From contig NZ_NEVM01000002.1 of NCBI RefSeq assembly GCF_002261225.1, positions 1 through 64,000 on the forward strand: DNA of 64,000 bases. Direction: 5' to 3'. Origin of the DNA: Bordetella genomosp. 10 (GTDB taxonomy: Bacteria > Pseudomonadota > Gammaproteobacteria > Burkholderiales > Burkholderiaceae_B). The notes beneath the pieces were generated by a model that was not told where the DNA came from, searched no databases, and saw only the letters and a program-made list of their open reading frames with translations. The stretch's first letter is position 1, and each line of letters starts with the position of its first letter. This document shows positions 11,587 to 21,464 of this stretch, one piece after another. The position numbers and the translations under genes were made by a program.

Positions 11587-12622
11587 CGTGTCCATGCGGG
11601 TCGGCGCCGTGGTCGTGATCGTGATCGTGATCGTGCTTGGGTCCGTGCTTGTGATGCTCATGCCCGTGGTCATGGTCGTGGGCATGCTTGGGACCATGGC
11701 CGAGACCGTGCTTGGGGCCGTGGTCGTGATGCTCATGCTCATGGTCATGGTCGTGGGCGTGCTTGGGGCCATGGCCGGGACCGTGCTTGGGGCCGTGGTC
11801 GTGATGCTCATGCTCATGGTCATGGTCGTGAGCGTGCTTGGGGCCGTGGCCGGGACCATGCTTGGGTCCGTGATCGTGGTGCTTGTGCCCGTGGTCATGG
11901 TCGTGCGCATGCTTGTGACCGTGCTCGTGATGCTCGTGCTCATGATCGTGGTCATGATCATGACCGTGCTTATGGCCGTGATCGTGATCGTGGTCGTGAT
12001 GCTCATGCTCATGCGCATGTTTATGGCCGTGAGCATGCTTGTGCGCGGGCCCGTGATCATGGCCGTGTCCGTGATCATGCTCATGGTCGTGCCCATGATC
12101 ATGCCCATGCCTGTCCCGATACACCTGTTGCGCCAGCGCGTAATCCTCGGCGTAGGTCTCGTCGTGGCCGTGCTTGTGGCCGCCGCCGTAGGCGCCGGCC
12201 TCGGGCTGGAAGGGCGCTTCGACCTCGACGACCTTCAGGCCCAGGCGCAGGAGCAGATCGCGCAGCACCGGATCGAATTCCAGTTGCAGATAATCCGCGC
12301 CCACCTCGACCGGCGTGTGCCGGTTGCCCAGGTGATAGGCGGCGCGCAGCAGGACGTGCGGATCGACACAGGTCGCGCGCAGCACCGGCTGGGCGGCGGC
12401 GACCACGCGCACCAACGTGCCGTCCTCGGCCACCAGCGCGTCGCCGTCGCGCAGCACGGTGCCGCGCGGCAGGAACAGCGCCGCTTCCTCGCCGTTGTCC
12501 AGCGTGACGGCCAGGCGGCTGCGGCTGCGCTGGTCGTAAGGCAGCGTCAGCGTGGGCGCGCGGCGCAGCAATGCCTTGGCGACGCCTTGGCCGGGTCCGA
12601 CGATTTTCTCGATGCGTTTCAT
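11534..12622 (-). CDS. ureE: Urease nickel metallochaperone UreE with giant His-rich tail
   Basis: UreE supplies Ni2+ to the urease activation complex. Residues 1-170 form the normal two-domain chaperone (peptide-binding, then metal-binding with [14 protein letters not shown]). Residues 171-362 are a tail in which about every second residue is His, interspersed with Asp, Glu, Lys and Gly. Typical UreE is 150-200 aa in total, with a His tail of 10-20 residues. The tail contains 25-residue repeats ([16 protein letters not shown] followed by AHDHDHEHE) encoded by the tandem repeat at 11633-11932. It probably buffers or stores nickel. It lies 88 bp downstream of ureC and overlaps ureF. Confidence 0.92.
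   Translation of the reverse strand: MKRIEKIVGPGQGVAKALLRRAPTLTLPYDQRSRSRLAVTLDNGEEAALFLPRGTVLRDGDALVAEDGTLVRVVAAAQPVLRATCVDPHVLLRAAYHLGNRHTPVEVGADYLQLEFDPVLRDLLLRLGLKVVEVEAPFQPEAGAYGGGHKHGHDETYAEDYALAQQVYRDRHGHDHGHDHEHDHGHGHDHGPAHKHAHGHKHAHEHEHHDHDHDHGHKHGHDHDHDHEHEHHEHGHKHAHDHDHGHKHHDHGPKHGPGHGPKHAHDHDHEHEHHDHGPKHGPGHGPKHAHDHDHEHEHHDHGPKHGLGHGPKHAHDHDHGHEHHKHGPKHDHDHDHDHGADPHGHDEHDHGKPPGSAAKHRH
11633..11932. repeat. 75-bp tandem repeats inside the ureE tail
   Basis: Four tandem 75-bp units occupy 11633-11707, 11708-11782, 11783-11857 and 11858-11932. The two central units differ at only two positions by eye; the outer units are diverged. Seventy-five bp is 25 codons, so copy-number change keeps the ureE frame and varies the His-rich tail by 25 residues at a time. 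The surrounding tract (11570-12115) is also built of short CAT/CAC and GAT/GAC codon pairs. Confidence 0.88.
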
Positions 12623-12710
12623 GATGCCTTGTTCTTGCGGTAAAGCGCGCCGGCAGGGCTGGCGGCGTCCCGAAGGGACGCCTCCGCGTGGGCGGCAAGC
12701 GCCCCGCGCC

Positions 12711-14413
<1,703 letters not shown>

Positions 14414-14414
<1 letters not shown>

Positions 14415-14719
14415 TACAGTCTCCCCATGACCCGGCCGGCGAAGCCGTACACCTCGCGGTTGCCGGCGAGGGCCACCAGCTCGACGCTGCGGCTCTGCCC
14501 CGGCTCGAAGCGCACGGCGGTGCCGGCGGTGATGTTCAGGCGAAAGCCGCGCGCCTGCTCGCGATCGAAGCGCAGCGCGTCGTTGACTTCGTAGAAATGA
14601 AAGTGCGAACCGATCTGCACCGGCCGGTCGCCGGTGTTCTCGACGCGCAGGGTGACGGTGTCGCGGCCGGCGTTCAGCTCGATCTCGCCGTCGTCGACCA
14701 GCAGTTCTCCAGGGATCAT
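14414..14719 (-). CDS. ureB: Urease subunit beta
   Basis: This is a structural subunit of the (UreABC)3 enzyme. The 101-aa product begins [20 protein letters not shown] and contains [17 protein letters not shown], both diagnostic. ATG 14719 is selected over longer in-frame extensions because it gives the conserved N-terminus. It is separated from ureA by ureJ, an arrangement reported for Bordetella. The gap to ureJ is 31 bp. Confidence 0.97.
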
Positions 14720-14750
14720 GGCGGGCTCCTCTATGGATCTTCGATCGGGC

Positions 14751-15350
14751 TCAGGCCGCGAGCAACAGCACGCCGTAGGCCGCCACGCCCAGGCCCGCGA
14801 CGCGCGGCAGCCAGGCGCTGCCCCGGCGCAGGGCCAGGCCGCCGGCGATGCCCAGGCAGTGCAGGGCCACGGTCGCCACCATGAAGCCGCCGATATACGG
14901 CAAGGCAATGGCGGTTTCCGGCAGCTCGTAGCCGTGCGCATGGCCGTGGAACAGCGCGAAGACGCCGGCCACCACCGCGCCGGCCACTTCGGGCAGGCGC
15001 GCTCGCGTGGCGGTGAGCAGGCCCAGCACCAGCAGGGAGACGGCGATCATCGGCTCCACCGCCGGCAGCGGCACGCGCGCCAGCCCCAGCAGGGCGCCGA
15101 GCAGCAGCACCGAAGCGAAAGACAGCGGCGCCAGCCAGACGCGGCGGCTGGTCATGGCGCTCCACACGCCCAGGACGGTCATGGCGCACAGGTGATCGGC
15201 GCCGGTGAGCGGATGCAGGAAACCTTCGGTGGCGCTGGCGGCCCAGCCGGCGGCTTCGGCGACGTGCTCGTGGCCGGGATGGGCCTGGGCGGCGCCGGCG
15301 GCCAGCAGGGCGAGCAAGGCGGCGGCGCGGGCGATTCGGGAGCGGTTCAT
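14751..15350 (-). CDS. ureJ: HupE/UreJ family nickel permease
   Basis: The 199-aa membrane protein has a signal-like first segment followed by HPGHEH, a [12 protein letters not shown] motif (family metal-binding His/Asp) and [11 protein letters not shown]. About six transmembrane helices follow the N-terminus. HupE/UreJ proteins bring nickel or cobalt into the cell. Its place between ureA and ureB supports nickel supply to urease as its role. Confidence 0.93.
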   Translation of the reverse strand: MNRSRIARAAALLALLAAGAAQAHPGHEHVAEAAGWAASATEGFLHPLTGADHLCAMTVLGVWSAMTSRRVWLAPLSFASVLLLGALLGLARVPLPAVEPMIAVSLLVLGLLTATRARLPEVAGAVVAGVFALFHGHAHGYELPETAIALPYIGGFMVATVALHCLGIAGGLALRRGSAWLPRVAGLGVAAYGVLLLAA

Positions 15351-15410
15351 GGGAGTCCTTTCTTCAGGGATGTGTTGGGGGCGGCGCGTGGGGGGAGGGC
15401 GCGGGCTTGG

Positions 15411-15713
15411 CTAGGGAATCGGGTGGTGCACGGTGACCAGCTTGGTGCCGTCGGGAAAGGTGGCCTCGATCTGGACGTCGGGAATCATTTCGGGCACGCC
15501 CTCCATGACGTCGTCGCGGGTCAGCAGAGTGGTGCCGTAGTCCATCAGTTCGGCCACGCCGCGGCCGTCGCGCGCGCCTTCCATCAGCGCGGCGCTGATG
15601 TAGGCGACGGCCTCGGGGTAATTGAGCTTCAGGCCGCGCGCCTTGCGCCGTTCGGCCAGCAGGGCGGCGGTGAAGATCAGCAGCTTGTCTTTTTCTCGGG
15701 GCGTGAGCTTCAT
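15411..15713 (-). CDS. ureA: Urease subunit gamma
   Basis: This is the smallest urease structural subunit. The 100-aa product starts [20 protein letters not shown] and contains [21 protein letters not shown] and HHPIP at the end, all characteristic. ATG 15713 is preceded by AGGAA. It lies 31 bp downstream of ureD and 60 bp upstream of ureJ. Confidence 0.97.
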   Translation of the reverse strand: MKLTPREKDKLLIFTAALLAERRKARGLKLNYPEAVAYISAALMEGARDGRGVAELMDYGTTLLTRDDVMEGVPEMIPDVQIEATFPDGTKLVTVHHPIP

Positions 15714-15744
15714 GGGGATTCCTGGGATCGGGGAGAGGTCTGGA

Positions 15745-16683
15745 TTACGTGGCCCACAGCCGCAGCGGCCGGCCGGGCACGCCGTGCACCAGCGGGCGCA
15801 GGCGCAGCCATAGATCGTTGAAGAGCAGGCGTATGGGTTCGATGTTCTCGGCGACGGCGCGCACCAGCAGCAGGCCCGGCGCCGGGCTGGTGATGCCGGC
15901 GTGCAGCCGCGGGGCGGGTAGGGAGTCCGACTGCGAGCCCGCTTCCGAGGCCGAAGCCGGCCGGGCGCCCGGCCCTGGCCACGCGGGCAGGCTGGCCGCC
16001 CACGCTTCCGCCAGCGCGCTGTCGCAGGCGGGCGCGACGGCCCACAGCGTGCCGTAGGCCGGCAGGCCGCCCAGTCCTTGCGGCGCGCCGCGCAGCGCGG
16101 CATCCGCGTCCAGGACCTGGCGTTCGGTCCACAGGAGCCGGCCGGCGGCGTCGCGCAGCCGGGTGAGGGTGCGCAGCGAACCCGCGCGCCAGGTTTCGCC
16201 GGAGGCCTGGCGGCCCAGCAGGGCGGCATCCCAGCCGATGGCGGTGGCGTTCTCGGCCAGCCGCAGCTCCAGGCTCTGGCGCGCCTCGCTGTGGTCGAAA
16301 TAGATGTTTTCCAGCGGCAGCCAGTCCAGCCGCGCGCCGGGCGCCAGCGTGATGCGGACGTGCTGGTGGGCGGGATAGGCGGGGCTGGCCTTGTACCACT
16401 TGGTCGCGCCGGGCGTCGTGAACACCGCGTGGGCGCCGGCCTCCAGCGCCAGGTCCAGGTCCAGGCGATCGCCGCCGGCCACTCCGCCCGGCGGGTGCAG
16501 CAGGGTGAGGTGGCAGATGGCCGGGTCGGGCTCGGGATAGAGCGGCTTCTGGACGTTCAACGGCCCGCGATGCGCGCGCCTGGCGAGCACCGTGCGCGGA
16601 CCGCGCCGCGCCAGGCCCAGGGCCAGCGAAGCGCGCCAGCCGCCGGTGTGGGGCGTGCCGGGCAAGGGGAGAAAGCCGTTCAT
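15745..16683 (-). CDS. ureD: Urease accessory protein UreD/UreH
   Basis: UreD is the scaffold that binds apo-urease and carries nickel from UreG/UreF. Conserved stretches include [64 protein letters not shown] and [11 protein letters not shown] chose ATG 16683 (312 aa). A TTG at 16749 is in frame, but it coincides with the start point predicted from the sigma-54 promoter at 16759-16774 and so is unlikely. First gene of the urease operon. Confidence 0.92.
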   Translation of the reverse strand: MNGFLPLPGTPHTGGWRASLALGLARRGPRTVLARRAHRGPLNVQKPLYPEPDPAICHLTLLHPPGGVAGGDRLDLDLALEAGAHAVFTTPGATKWYKASPAYPAHQHVRITLAPGARLDWLPLENIYFDHSEARQSLELRLAENATAIGWDAALLGRQASGETWRAGSLRTLTRLRDAAGRLLWTERQVLDADAALRGAPQGLGGLPAYGTLWAVAPACDSALAEAWAASLPAWPGPGARPASASEAGSQSDSLPAPRLHAGITSPAPGLLLVRAVAENIEPIRLLFNDLWLRLRPLVHGVPGRPLRLWAT

Positions 16684-16758
16684 GCGGTGGGACGGAAGGG
16701 CGGCGCGCCGCCGGTTGGAAATCGGGGACGCGTCTATGCGGCGCGTCAACCGACCCCA

Positions 16759-16774
16759 TGCAAAATGTGTGCCA
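16759..16774 (-). promoter_or_regulatory. Sigma-54 (RpoN) promoter of the urease operon
   Basis: On the minus strand the sequence reads TGGCACACATTTTGCA, matching the sigma-54 consensus TGGCAC-N5-TTGCA at every fixed position. The -24 element is at 16774-16769 and the -12 element at 16763-16759. The predicted start point is near 16748, leaving a ~65-nt leader before ureD. This implies activation by an enhancer-binding protein such as NtrC. Confidence 0.85.
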
Positions 16775-16848
16775 TATCAGGGCACGCACCGACCCGGGGC
16801 ATGGCGGCGTTCATTTCACGTCTTGCTGCAAAATGGGGCGGAAAATTA

Positions 16849-16892
16849 CCCGATATGGTGCGCAAGAGCATGAAATGCCCCGGGATGGTGCG
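16849..16892 (-). promoter_or_regulatory. Tandem NtrC-like upstream sites
   Basis: On the minus strand GCACCATATCGGG and GCACCATCCCGGG occur with their GCACC halves at 16861-16857 and 16891-16887, 30 bp (about three helical turns) apart. They lie roughly 90-120 bp upstream of the sigma-54 promoter. Each has a good left half of the NtrC consensus (TGCACC-N5-GGTGCA) and a poor right half. Spacing and distance are those of an NtrC enhancer, so the call is plausible but not proven. Confidence 0.5.
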
Positions 16893-16928
16893 CCGGGTCT
16901 CCCGACCCCCCGGCCCCCGTCCGCCGCC

Positions 16929-17555
16929 TTACGCCGGCAGCGACGGCTTGTAACGCTCCTGCGACAACAGCTCCGTATGGAAGTCGACGATGTGCTGCAC
17001 CACCTTGACGGGGTCGTCCTCGATGATGAACAGGTCCAGGTCGCGCCGGCCTATCATGCCGTTGCCGAACACCGTCTTCGCCAGCCACTGGACCAGGCCG
17101 TGCCAGTACTCGCTGCCCATCAATATGATGGGCGCCGGCGGCACCTTGCCGGTCTGCACCAGCGTCAGCGCCTCGAACAGCTCGTCCAGCGTGCCGAAGC
17201 CGCCCGGCAGGGCGACGTAGGCGAAGCTGTGCATGAAGAAGGTCGCCTTGCGCGAGAAGAAGTATTCGAAGTCCAGTCCGATGGTTTGGTATTCGTTGTT
17301 GCTGGCCTCGTGCGGCAGCTTGATGTTCAGGCCGACGCTGGTGCCCTTGGCCTCGAAGGCCCCCTTGTTGGCGGCTTCCATGATGCCCGGCCCGCCGCCG
17401 GCGATGACCGCGAAGCCCGCCTGCGCCAGGGCGTCGGCGACGGCGCGCGCTTTTTCGTAGAACGGCGATTCCCGGCTGATCCGGGCGCTGCCGAATACAC
17501 TGACCGCGGGACCGATATTGCCCAGCTTTTCGGCCGCGTTATGCAACTCTGACAT
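16929..17555 (-). CDS. LOG family protein (Rossman fold nucleotide hydrolase)
   Basis: The 208-aa protein belongs to the LOG/TIGR00730 family, which removes the base from nucleoside 5'-monophosphates (cytokinin-nucleotide phosphoribohydrolase type). The two signature motifs are present: GGGPGIMEAANKGAFEAKG and LPGGFGTLDELFEALTLVQTGK. I chose ATG 17555 (MSELHNAAEKLGN) with GGTGA upstream. A longer frame starts at ATG 17612, whose start codon overlaps the polA start codon on the opposite strand. Divergent from polA. Confidence 0.88.
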   Translation of the reverse strand: MSELHNAAEKLGNIGPAVSVFGSARISRESPFYEKARAVADALAQAGFAVIAGGGPGIMEAANKGAFEAKGTSVGLNIKLPHEASNNEYQTIGLDFEYFFSRKATFFMHSFAYVALPGGFGTLDELFEALTLVQTGKVPPAPIILMGSEYWHGLVQWLAKTVFGNGMIGRRDLDLFIIEDDPVKVVQHIVDFHTELLSQERYKPSLPA

Positions 17556-17610
17556 AATCACCGGTATTTGCGTACCGGCAGGAGTCTCCTTGCCATCTGC
17601 CACTTTCAAC

Positions 17611-20328
17611 ATGAATAAAACCCTGTTATTGGTTGACGGTTCCAGCTATTTATACCGTGCCTATCATGCCATGCCGGACTTGCGTAACGCGCAGGGCGAG
17701 CCTACCGGCGCGCTGTATGGCGTGATCAATATGTTGCGCAAGCTGGTCCAAGATCATAAGGCAGAGTACGCCGCCTGCATTTTCGACGCGAAAGGCAAGA
17801 CTTTTCGTGACGATATCTATCCTGAATACAAGTCGCACCGGCCGCCCATGCCGGAAGACCTGGCGGCGCAGATCGAGCCCATCCACAAGGCGGTCCGCGC
17901 GCTCGGCTGGCCGGTGTTCGCCGTGGAGGGCGTGGAGGCCGACGACGTCATCGGCACCCTGGCCCGCATCGCCACCGAGCACGGCCTGAATACCGTGGTG
18001 TCCACCGGCGACAAGGATCTCGCGCAACTGGTCGACGATCACGTGACCCTGGTCAACACCATGAGCGGCGAGGTGCTGGACCCGGCCGGCGTGGTCAGGA
18101 AGTTCGGCGTGCCGCCGGAACGCATCGTCGACTACCTGATGCTGATCGGCGACACCGTCGACAACGTGCCGGGGGTCGCCAAGGTCGGTCCCAAGACCGC
18201 CGTGAAGTGGCTGACCGAGCACGGCAGCATCGACAAGCTGGTCGAGGCGGCGGACAGCGTCAAGGGCGTGGCGGGCAACAACCTGCGCACGGCCATCCCC
18301 AATTTCCCGATGACGCGCCAACTGCTGTCGGTCAAGCGGGATTGCGACCTGGGCGGCGAGATCATCGCGCCCGAGCAACTGCTGCCGCGGGAGGAAGACA
18401 AGGAGGTCCTGCTGGAGCTGTACGAGCGCTACGGCTTCCGCTCCTGGCTGCGCGAGATCAGCGGGGAAAGCGAGCGCATTCCCACCGGCGACGCCCGCGT
18501 GATCGAGGATGCCCCCGCGCCGCCGGCCGAAACCGATTACCAACTGGTCACGGACTGGGCCGCCTTCGAGCGCTGGCTGGCGCTGATCCAGGATGCGCCG
18601 CTGGTGGCGCTGGATACGGAAACCACCTCGCTGGACGAAATGCAGGCGCGCCTGGTGGGCATATCCCTGAGCGTGACGCCTGGCGTCGCCTGCTATATCC
18701 CCGTGGCGCACCGCGGTCCCGAGGCCGGCGAGCAACTGCCCAAGGACGAGGTGCTGGCGCGGCTGCGGCCCTGGCTGGAGAACGCGCAGGCCGGCAAGCT
18801 GCTGCACAACGCCAAGTACGACGCGCACGTCTTCGCCAACGAGGGCGTGCGCCTGGCCGGCGTGCGCGAGGACACCATGTTGCAGGCCTACGTGCTGGAG
18901 TCGCATCGCGGCGTCAGCCTGGCCGACCTGGCTCAGCGCTGGCTCGGCCGCAAGGGCGTGACGTACGAGGAATTGTGCGGCAAGGGAGTCAACCAGATCT
19001 GCTTCGACGAAGTGCCGGTGGAGAAGGCGGCCTTCTACGCGGCCGAGGACGCCGATTTCACCATCCAGATGCACGGCCTGCTGCGGCCGCGCGTCGGCGC
19101 CGACCGCGGCCTGGATTTCATCTACAAGCTGGAATTGCAGGTGGCCGAGGTGCTGCTGGGGATGGAGCGCACCGGCGTGCGCGTCGATGCCGAGGAGCTG
19201 GGCCGCCAGAGCCACGCCCTGGGGCAGGAGATGCTGGCGCTGGAGGCGCGCGCCTACGAGCTGGCGGGCCAGCCCTTCAACCTCAATTCGCCCAAGCAGC
19301 TCGGCGAAATCCTGTTCGGCCGCATGCAGTTGCCGGTGGTGCGCAAGACCGCCAGCGGCGTGCCGTCCACCGACGAGGAAGTGCTGACCAAGCTGGCGCA
19401 GGACTATCCGCTGCCGCAGGTATTGCTGCAATACCGGGGCCTGGCCAAGCTGAAGTCCACGTACACGGACAAGCTGCCGCGCATGATCAACCCGGCCACC
19501 GGCCGCGTGCACACGCATTACGCCCAGGCCGCGGTGATTACCGGCCGGCTGGCCTCGTCCGAGCCCAATCTCCAGAACATTCCCGTGCGCACGGCCGAAG
19601 GCCGCCGCGTGCGCGAAGCCTTCGTGCCGCAGCGCGGCGTGCTGGTGTCGGCGGACTATTCGCAGATCGAGCTGCGCATCATGGCCCACGTGTCCGACGA
19701 CGCCAATCTGCAGCGCGCCTTCGCGGCGGGCGAGGACATCCACCGCGCCACCGCCTCGGAAGTGTTCGGCGTGCCGCTGGCGGAGGTGGCCGCCGAGCAG
19801 CGGCGCGCGGCCAAGGCCATCAATTTCGGCCTGATCTACGGCATGGGCGTGTTCGGCCTGGCGTCCAACCTGGGCATCACGCGCGACGCGGCGCAGGCCT
19901 ATATCGACCGCTATTTCGCCCGTTATCCGGGCGTGGCGCAGTACATGGAGTCCACGCGCGTGCTGGCGCGCCAGCAAGGCTATGTCGAAACGGTGTTCGG
20001 CCGTCGCCTCTGGCTGCCGGAAATCAACGGCGGCTCCGGGCCGCGCCGCCAGGCGGCCGAGCGCGCGGCCATCAACGCGCCCATGCAGGGCACGGCCGCC
20101 GACCTCATCAAGATGGCGATGGTGGCGGTGCAGGGCTGGATAGACGCGGACCGGCTGGACAGCCGCATCATCATGCAGGTGCACGATGAACTGGTGCTGG
20201 AGGTCCCCGACGAGGAGCTCGAACGCGTGCGCGAACGCCTGCCCGCGCTGATGTGCGGCGTGGCCACGCTGCGCGTTCCCCTGGTGGCGGAAGTGGGGAT
20301 GGGCAAGAACTGGGAACAGGCGCATTGA
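17611..20328 (+). CDS. polA: DNA polymerase I
   Basis: DNA polymerase I removes RNA primers and fills gaps in replication and repair. The 905-aa product has a 5'-nuclease domain (1-290, LLVDGSSYLYRAYHA), and a 3'-5' exonuclease domain with an intact DxE motif (DTETTSLD, Asp335). The polymerase domain has motif A DYSQIELRIM (Asp682), O-helix RRAAKAINFGLIYG and motif C QVHDELVLEVP (Asp859). Proofreading residues seem intact. An upstream in-frame ATG (17518) overlaps the LOG gene, and the family N-terminus begins at 17611. Confidence 0.97.
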   Translation: MNKTLLLVDGSSYLYRAYHAMPDLRNAQGEPTGALYGVINMLRKLVQDHKAEYAACIFDAKGKTFRDDIYPEYKSHRPPMPEDLAAQIEPIHKAVRALGWPVFAVEGVEADDVIGTLARIATEHGLNTVVSTGDKDLAQLVDDHVTLVNTMSGEVLDPAGVVRKFGVPPERIVDYLMLIGDTVDNVPGVAKVGPKTAVKWLTEHGSIDKLVEAADSVKGVAGNNLRTAIPNFPMTRQLLSVKRDCDLGGEIIAPEQLLPREEDKEVLLELYERYGFRSWLREISGESERIPTGDARVIEDAPAPPAETDYQLVTDWAAFERWLALIQDAPLVALDTETTSLDEMQARLVGISLSVTPGVACYIPVAHRGPEAGEQLPKDEVLARLRPWLENAQAGKLLHNAKYDAHVFANEGVRLAGVREDTMLQAYVLESHRGVSLADLAQRWLGRKGVTYEELCGKGVNQICFDEVPVEKAAFYAAEDADFTIQMHGLLRPRVGADRGLDFIYKLELQVAEVLLGMERTGVRVDAEELGRQSHALGQEMLALEARAYELAGQPFNLNSPKQLGEILFGRMQLPVVRKTASGVPSTDEEVLTKLAQDYPLPQVLLQYRGLAKLKSTYTDKLPRMINPATGRVHTHYAQAAVITGRLASSEPNLQNIPVRTAEGRRVREAFVPQRGVLVSADYSQIELRIMAHVSDDANLQRAFAAGEDIHRATASEVFGVPLAEVAAEQRRAAKAINFGLIYGMGVFGLASNLGITRDAAQAYIDRYFARYPGVAQYMESTRVLARQQGYVETVFGRRLWLPEINGGSGPRRQAAERAAINAPMQGTAADLIKMAMVAVQGWIDADRLDSRIIMQVHDELVLEVPDEELERVRERLPALMCGVATLRVPLVAEVGMGKNWEQAH

Positions 20329-20623
20329 CGGCCTGGGGGCGAGGATAGCGGGCGGGGCGCGCCGGGTGCCGGGCCGGGTGCCTGGCGCAGTGCAGTGCAG
20401 AGCAGCGCGGCCGGGCGGGCCGCCCGCGCGCCAGTTGCGGGTCAGCCGGGGGCAGGCATAATCGGAGTTTCCCCCGCCCGCGCTATCGCGCTGTCACGCC
20501 GCCGGGCCGCCAGGACGTCGCCCTCATGCGTGCCTTGACCGGGAAGTTTCCGGCGCGCGCGGCGAGCGGCAACGGCCGGCGCGCATGGCGCGGGACATCT
20601 CCACCCACGACAAGGAATCCGCC

Positions 20624-21415
20624 ATGAGTTTCGCTCCCGCCGCCGGTACCGTGCAATCCACGGTCATCCACACCAGCCCGCAAGGCCTGACGCATGGCCT
20701 GATCGACCTGCCCGTCAAGGACGGCACGGTGCAAGCCTATTACGCCTTGCCCGAGGGCAAGACCGGCCTGCCCATCGTGCTGGTGGTGCAGGAAATCTTC
20801 GGCCTGCACGAGCATATCCAGGACGTCTGCCGCCGCATCGCCAAGGAAGGCTACTTCGCCATCGGCGTCAATCTGTACGAACGCCAGGGCGACGCCGCGT
20901 CCTATACCGACATTCCCAAGCTGGTCGCCGAAATCGTCTCCAAGGTGCCCGACGAGCAGGTCATGTCCGACCTGGACGCCAGCGTGGCCTGGGCCGCCCA
21001 GAACGGCGGCGATCCCAAGCGCGTCGGGGTCACCGGTTTCTGCTGGGGCGGACGCATCACCTGGATGTATGCCGCGCACAGCCCCGACGTGAAGGCCGGC
21101 GTGGCCTGGTACGGCAAGCTGGCGACGGGCCACGGCCCGCTGATCAAGCAGTTCGTCGTCGACGTCGCCGACAAGGTGCATGGCCCGGTGCTGGGCCTGT
21201 ACGGCGCCAAGGACGAGAGCATTCCGCTGGACACCATCGAGCAGGTCAAGGCCAAGCTGGCGCAGGGCAATGCCCAGGCCAAGGCGTCCAGATTCGTGGT
21301 CTATCCCGACGCCGGCCATGCGTTCTTCGCCGACTACCGTCCCAGCTATCGCGATGCGGACGCCAAGGACGGCTGGAAGCGTATGGTGGACTGGTTCGCG
21401 CAATACCTGAACTAG
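20624..21415 (+). CDS. Dienelactone hydrolase family protein
   Basis: The 263-aa alpha/beta hydrolase of the DLH family has the nucleophile motif GFCWGG (Cys140) and probable acid and base Asp197 (YGAKDESIP) and His232 (DAGHAFF). Such enzymes hydrolyse dienelactones in chlorocatechol breakdown, but many chromosomal copies have other or unknown substrates. ATG 20624 follows AAGGA with 7-nt spacing. It is monocistronic: the 295-bp gap from polA (20329-20623) holds GC-rich inverted sequence and nothing coding. It converges on the Na/Pi symporter. Confidence 0.87.
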   Translation: MSFAPAAGTVQSTVIHTSPQGLTHGLIDLPVKDGTVQAYYALPEGKTGLPIVLVVQEIFGLHEHIQDVCRRIAKEGYFAIGVNLYERQGDAASYTDIPKLVAEIVSKVPDEQVMSDLDASVAWAAQNGGDPKRVGVTGFCWGGRITWMYAAHSPDVKAGVAWYGKLATGHGPLIKQFVVDVADKVHGPVLGLYGAKDESIPLDTIEQVKAKLAQGNAQAKASRFVVYPDAGHAFFADYRPSYRDADAKDGWKRMVDWFAQYLN

Positions 21416-21419
21416 TAGT

Positions 21420-21455
21420 GTGGTGTCCCGGGAATTCGCACTTCCGGGACACCAC
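21420..21455. terminator. 12-bp perfect hairpin between convergent genes
   Basis: GTGGTGTCCCGG at 21420-21431 pairs exactly with CCGGGACACCAC at 21444-21455 around a 12-nt loop containing TTCGCAC. It fills the gap between the hydrolase stop and the symporter stop. No T-run follows on either strand. A degenerate copy occurs at 30306-30340, also between gene ends of opposite strand, so it may be a dispersed REP-like element that helps end transcripts. Confidence 0.6.
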
Positions 21456-21464
21456 GCTAGCCGC

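Noticed and set aside
11587..12108. Extended ureF start at 12108
   Set aside because: The extra N-terminus is a Met/Thr/Ser-rich shadow of the ureE repeats and has no homology; ureF begins near 11586.
11537..12643. Plus-strand frames over the ureE His tract (Met/Val-rich or His/Arg/Asp-rich)
   Set aside because: They are the complement of repetitive CAT/CAC and GAT/GAC codons. The ureE frame has a full conserved N-terminus.
16684..16749. TTG start of ureD at 16749
   Set aside because: It coincides with the start point predicted from the sigma-54 promoter, and the conserved UreD region begins after ATG 16683.
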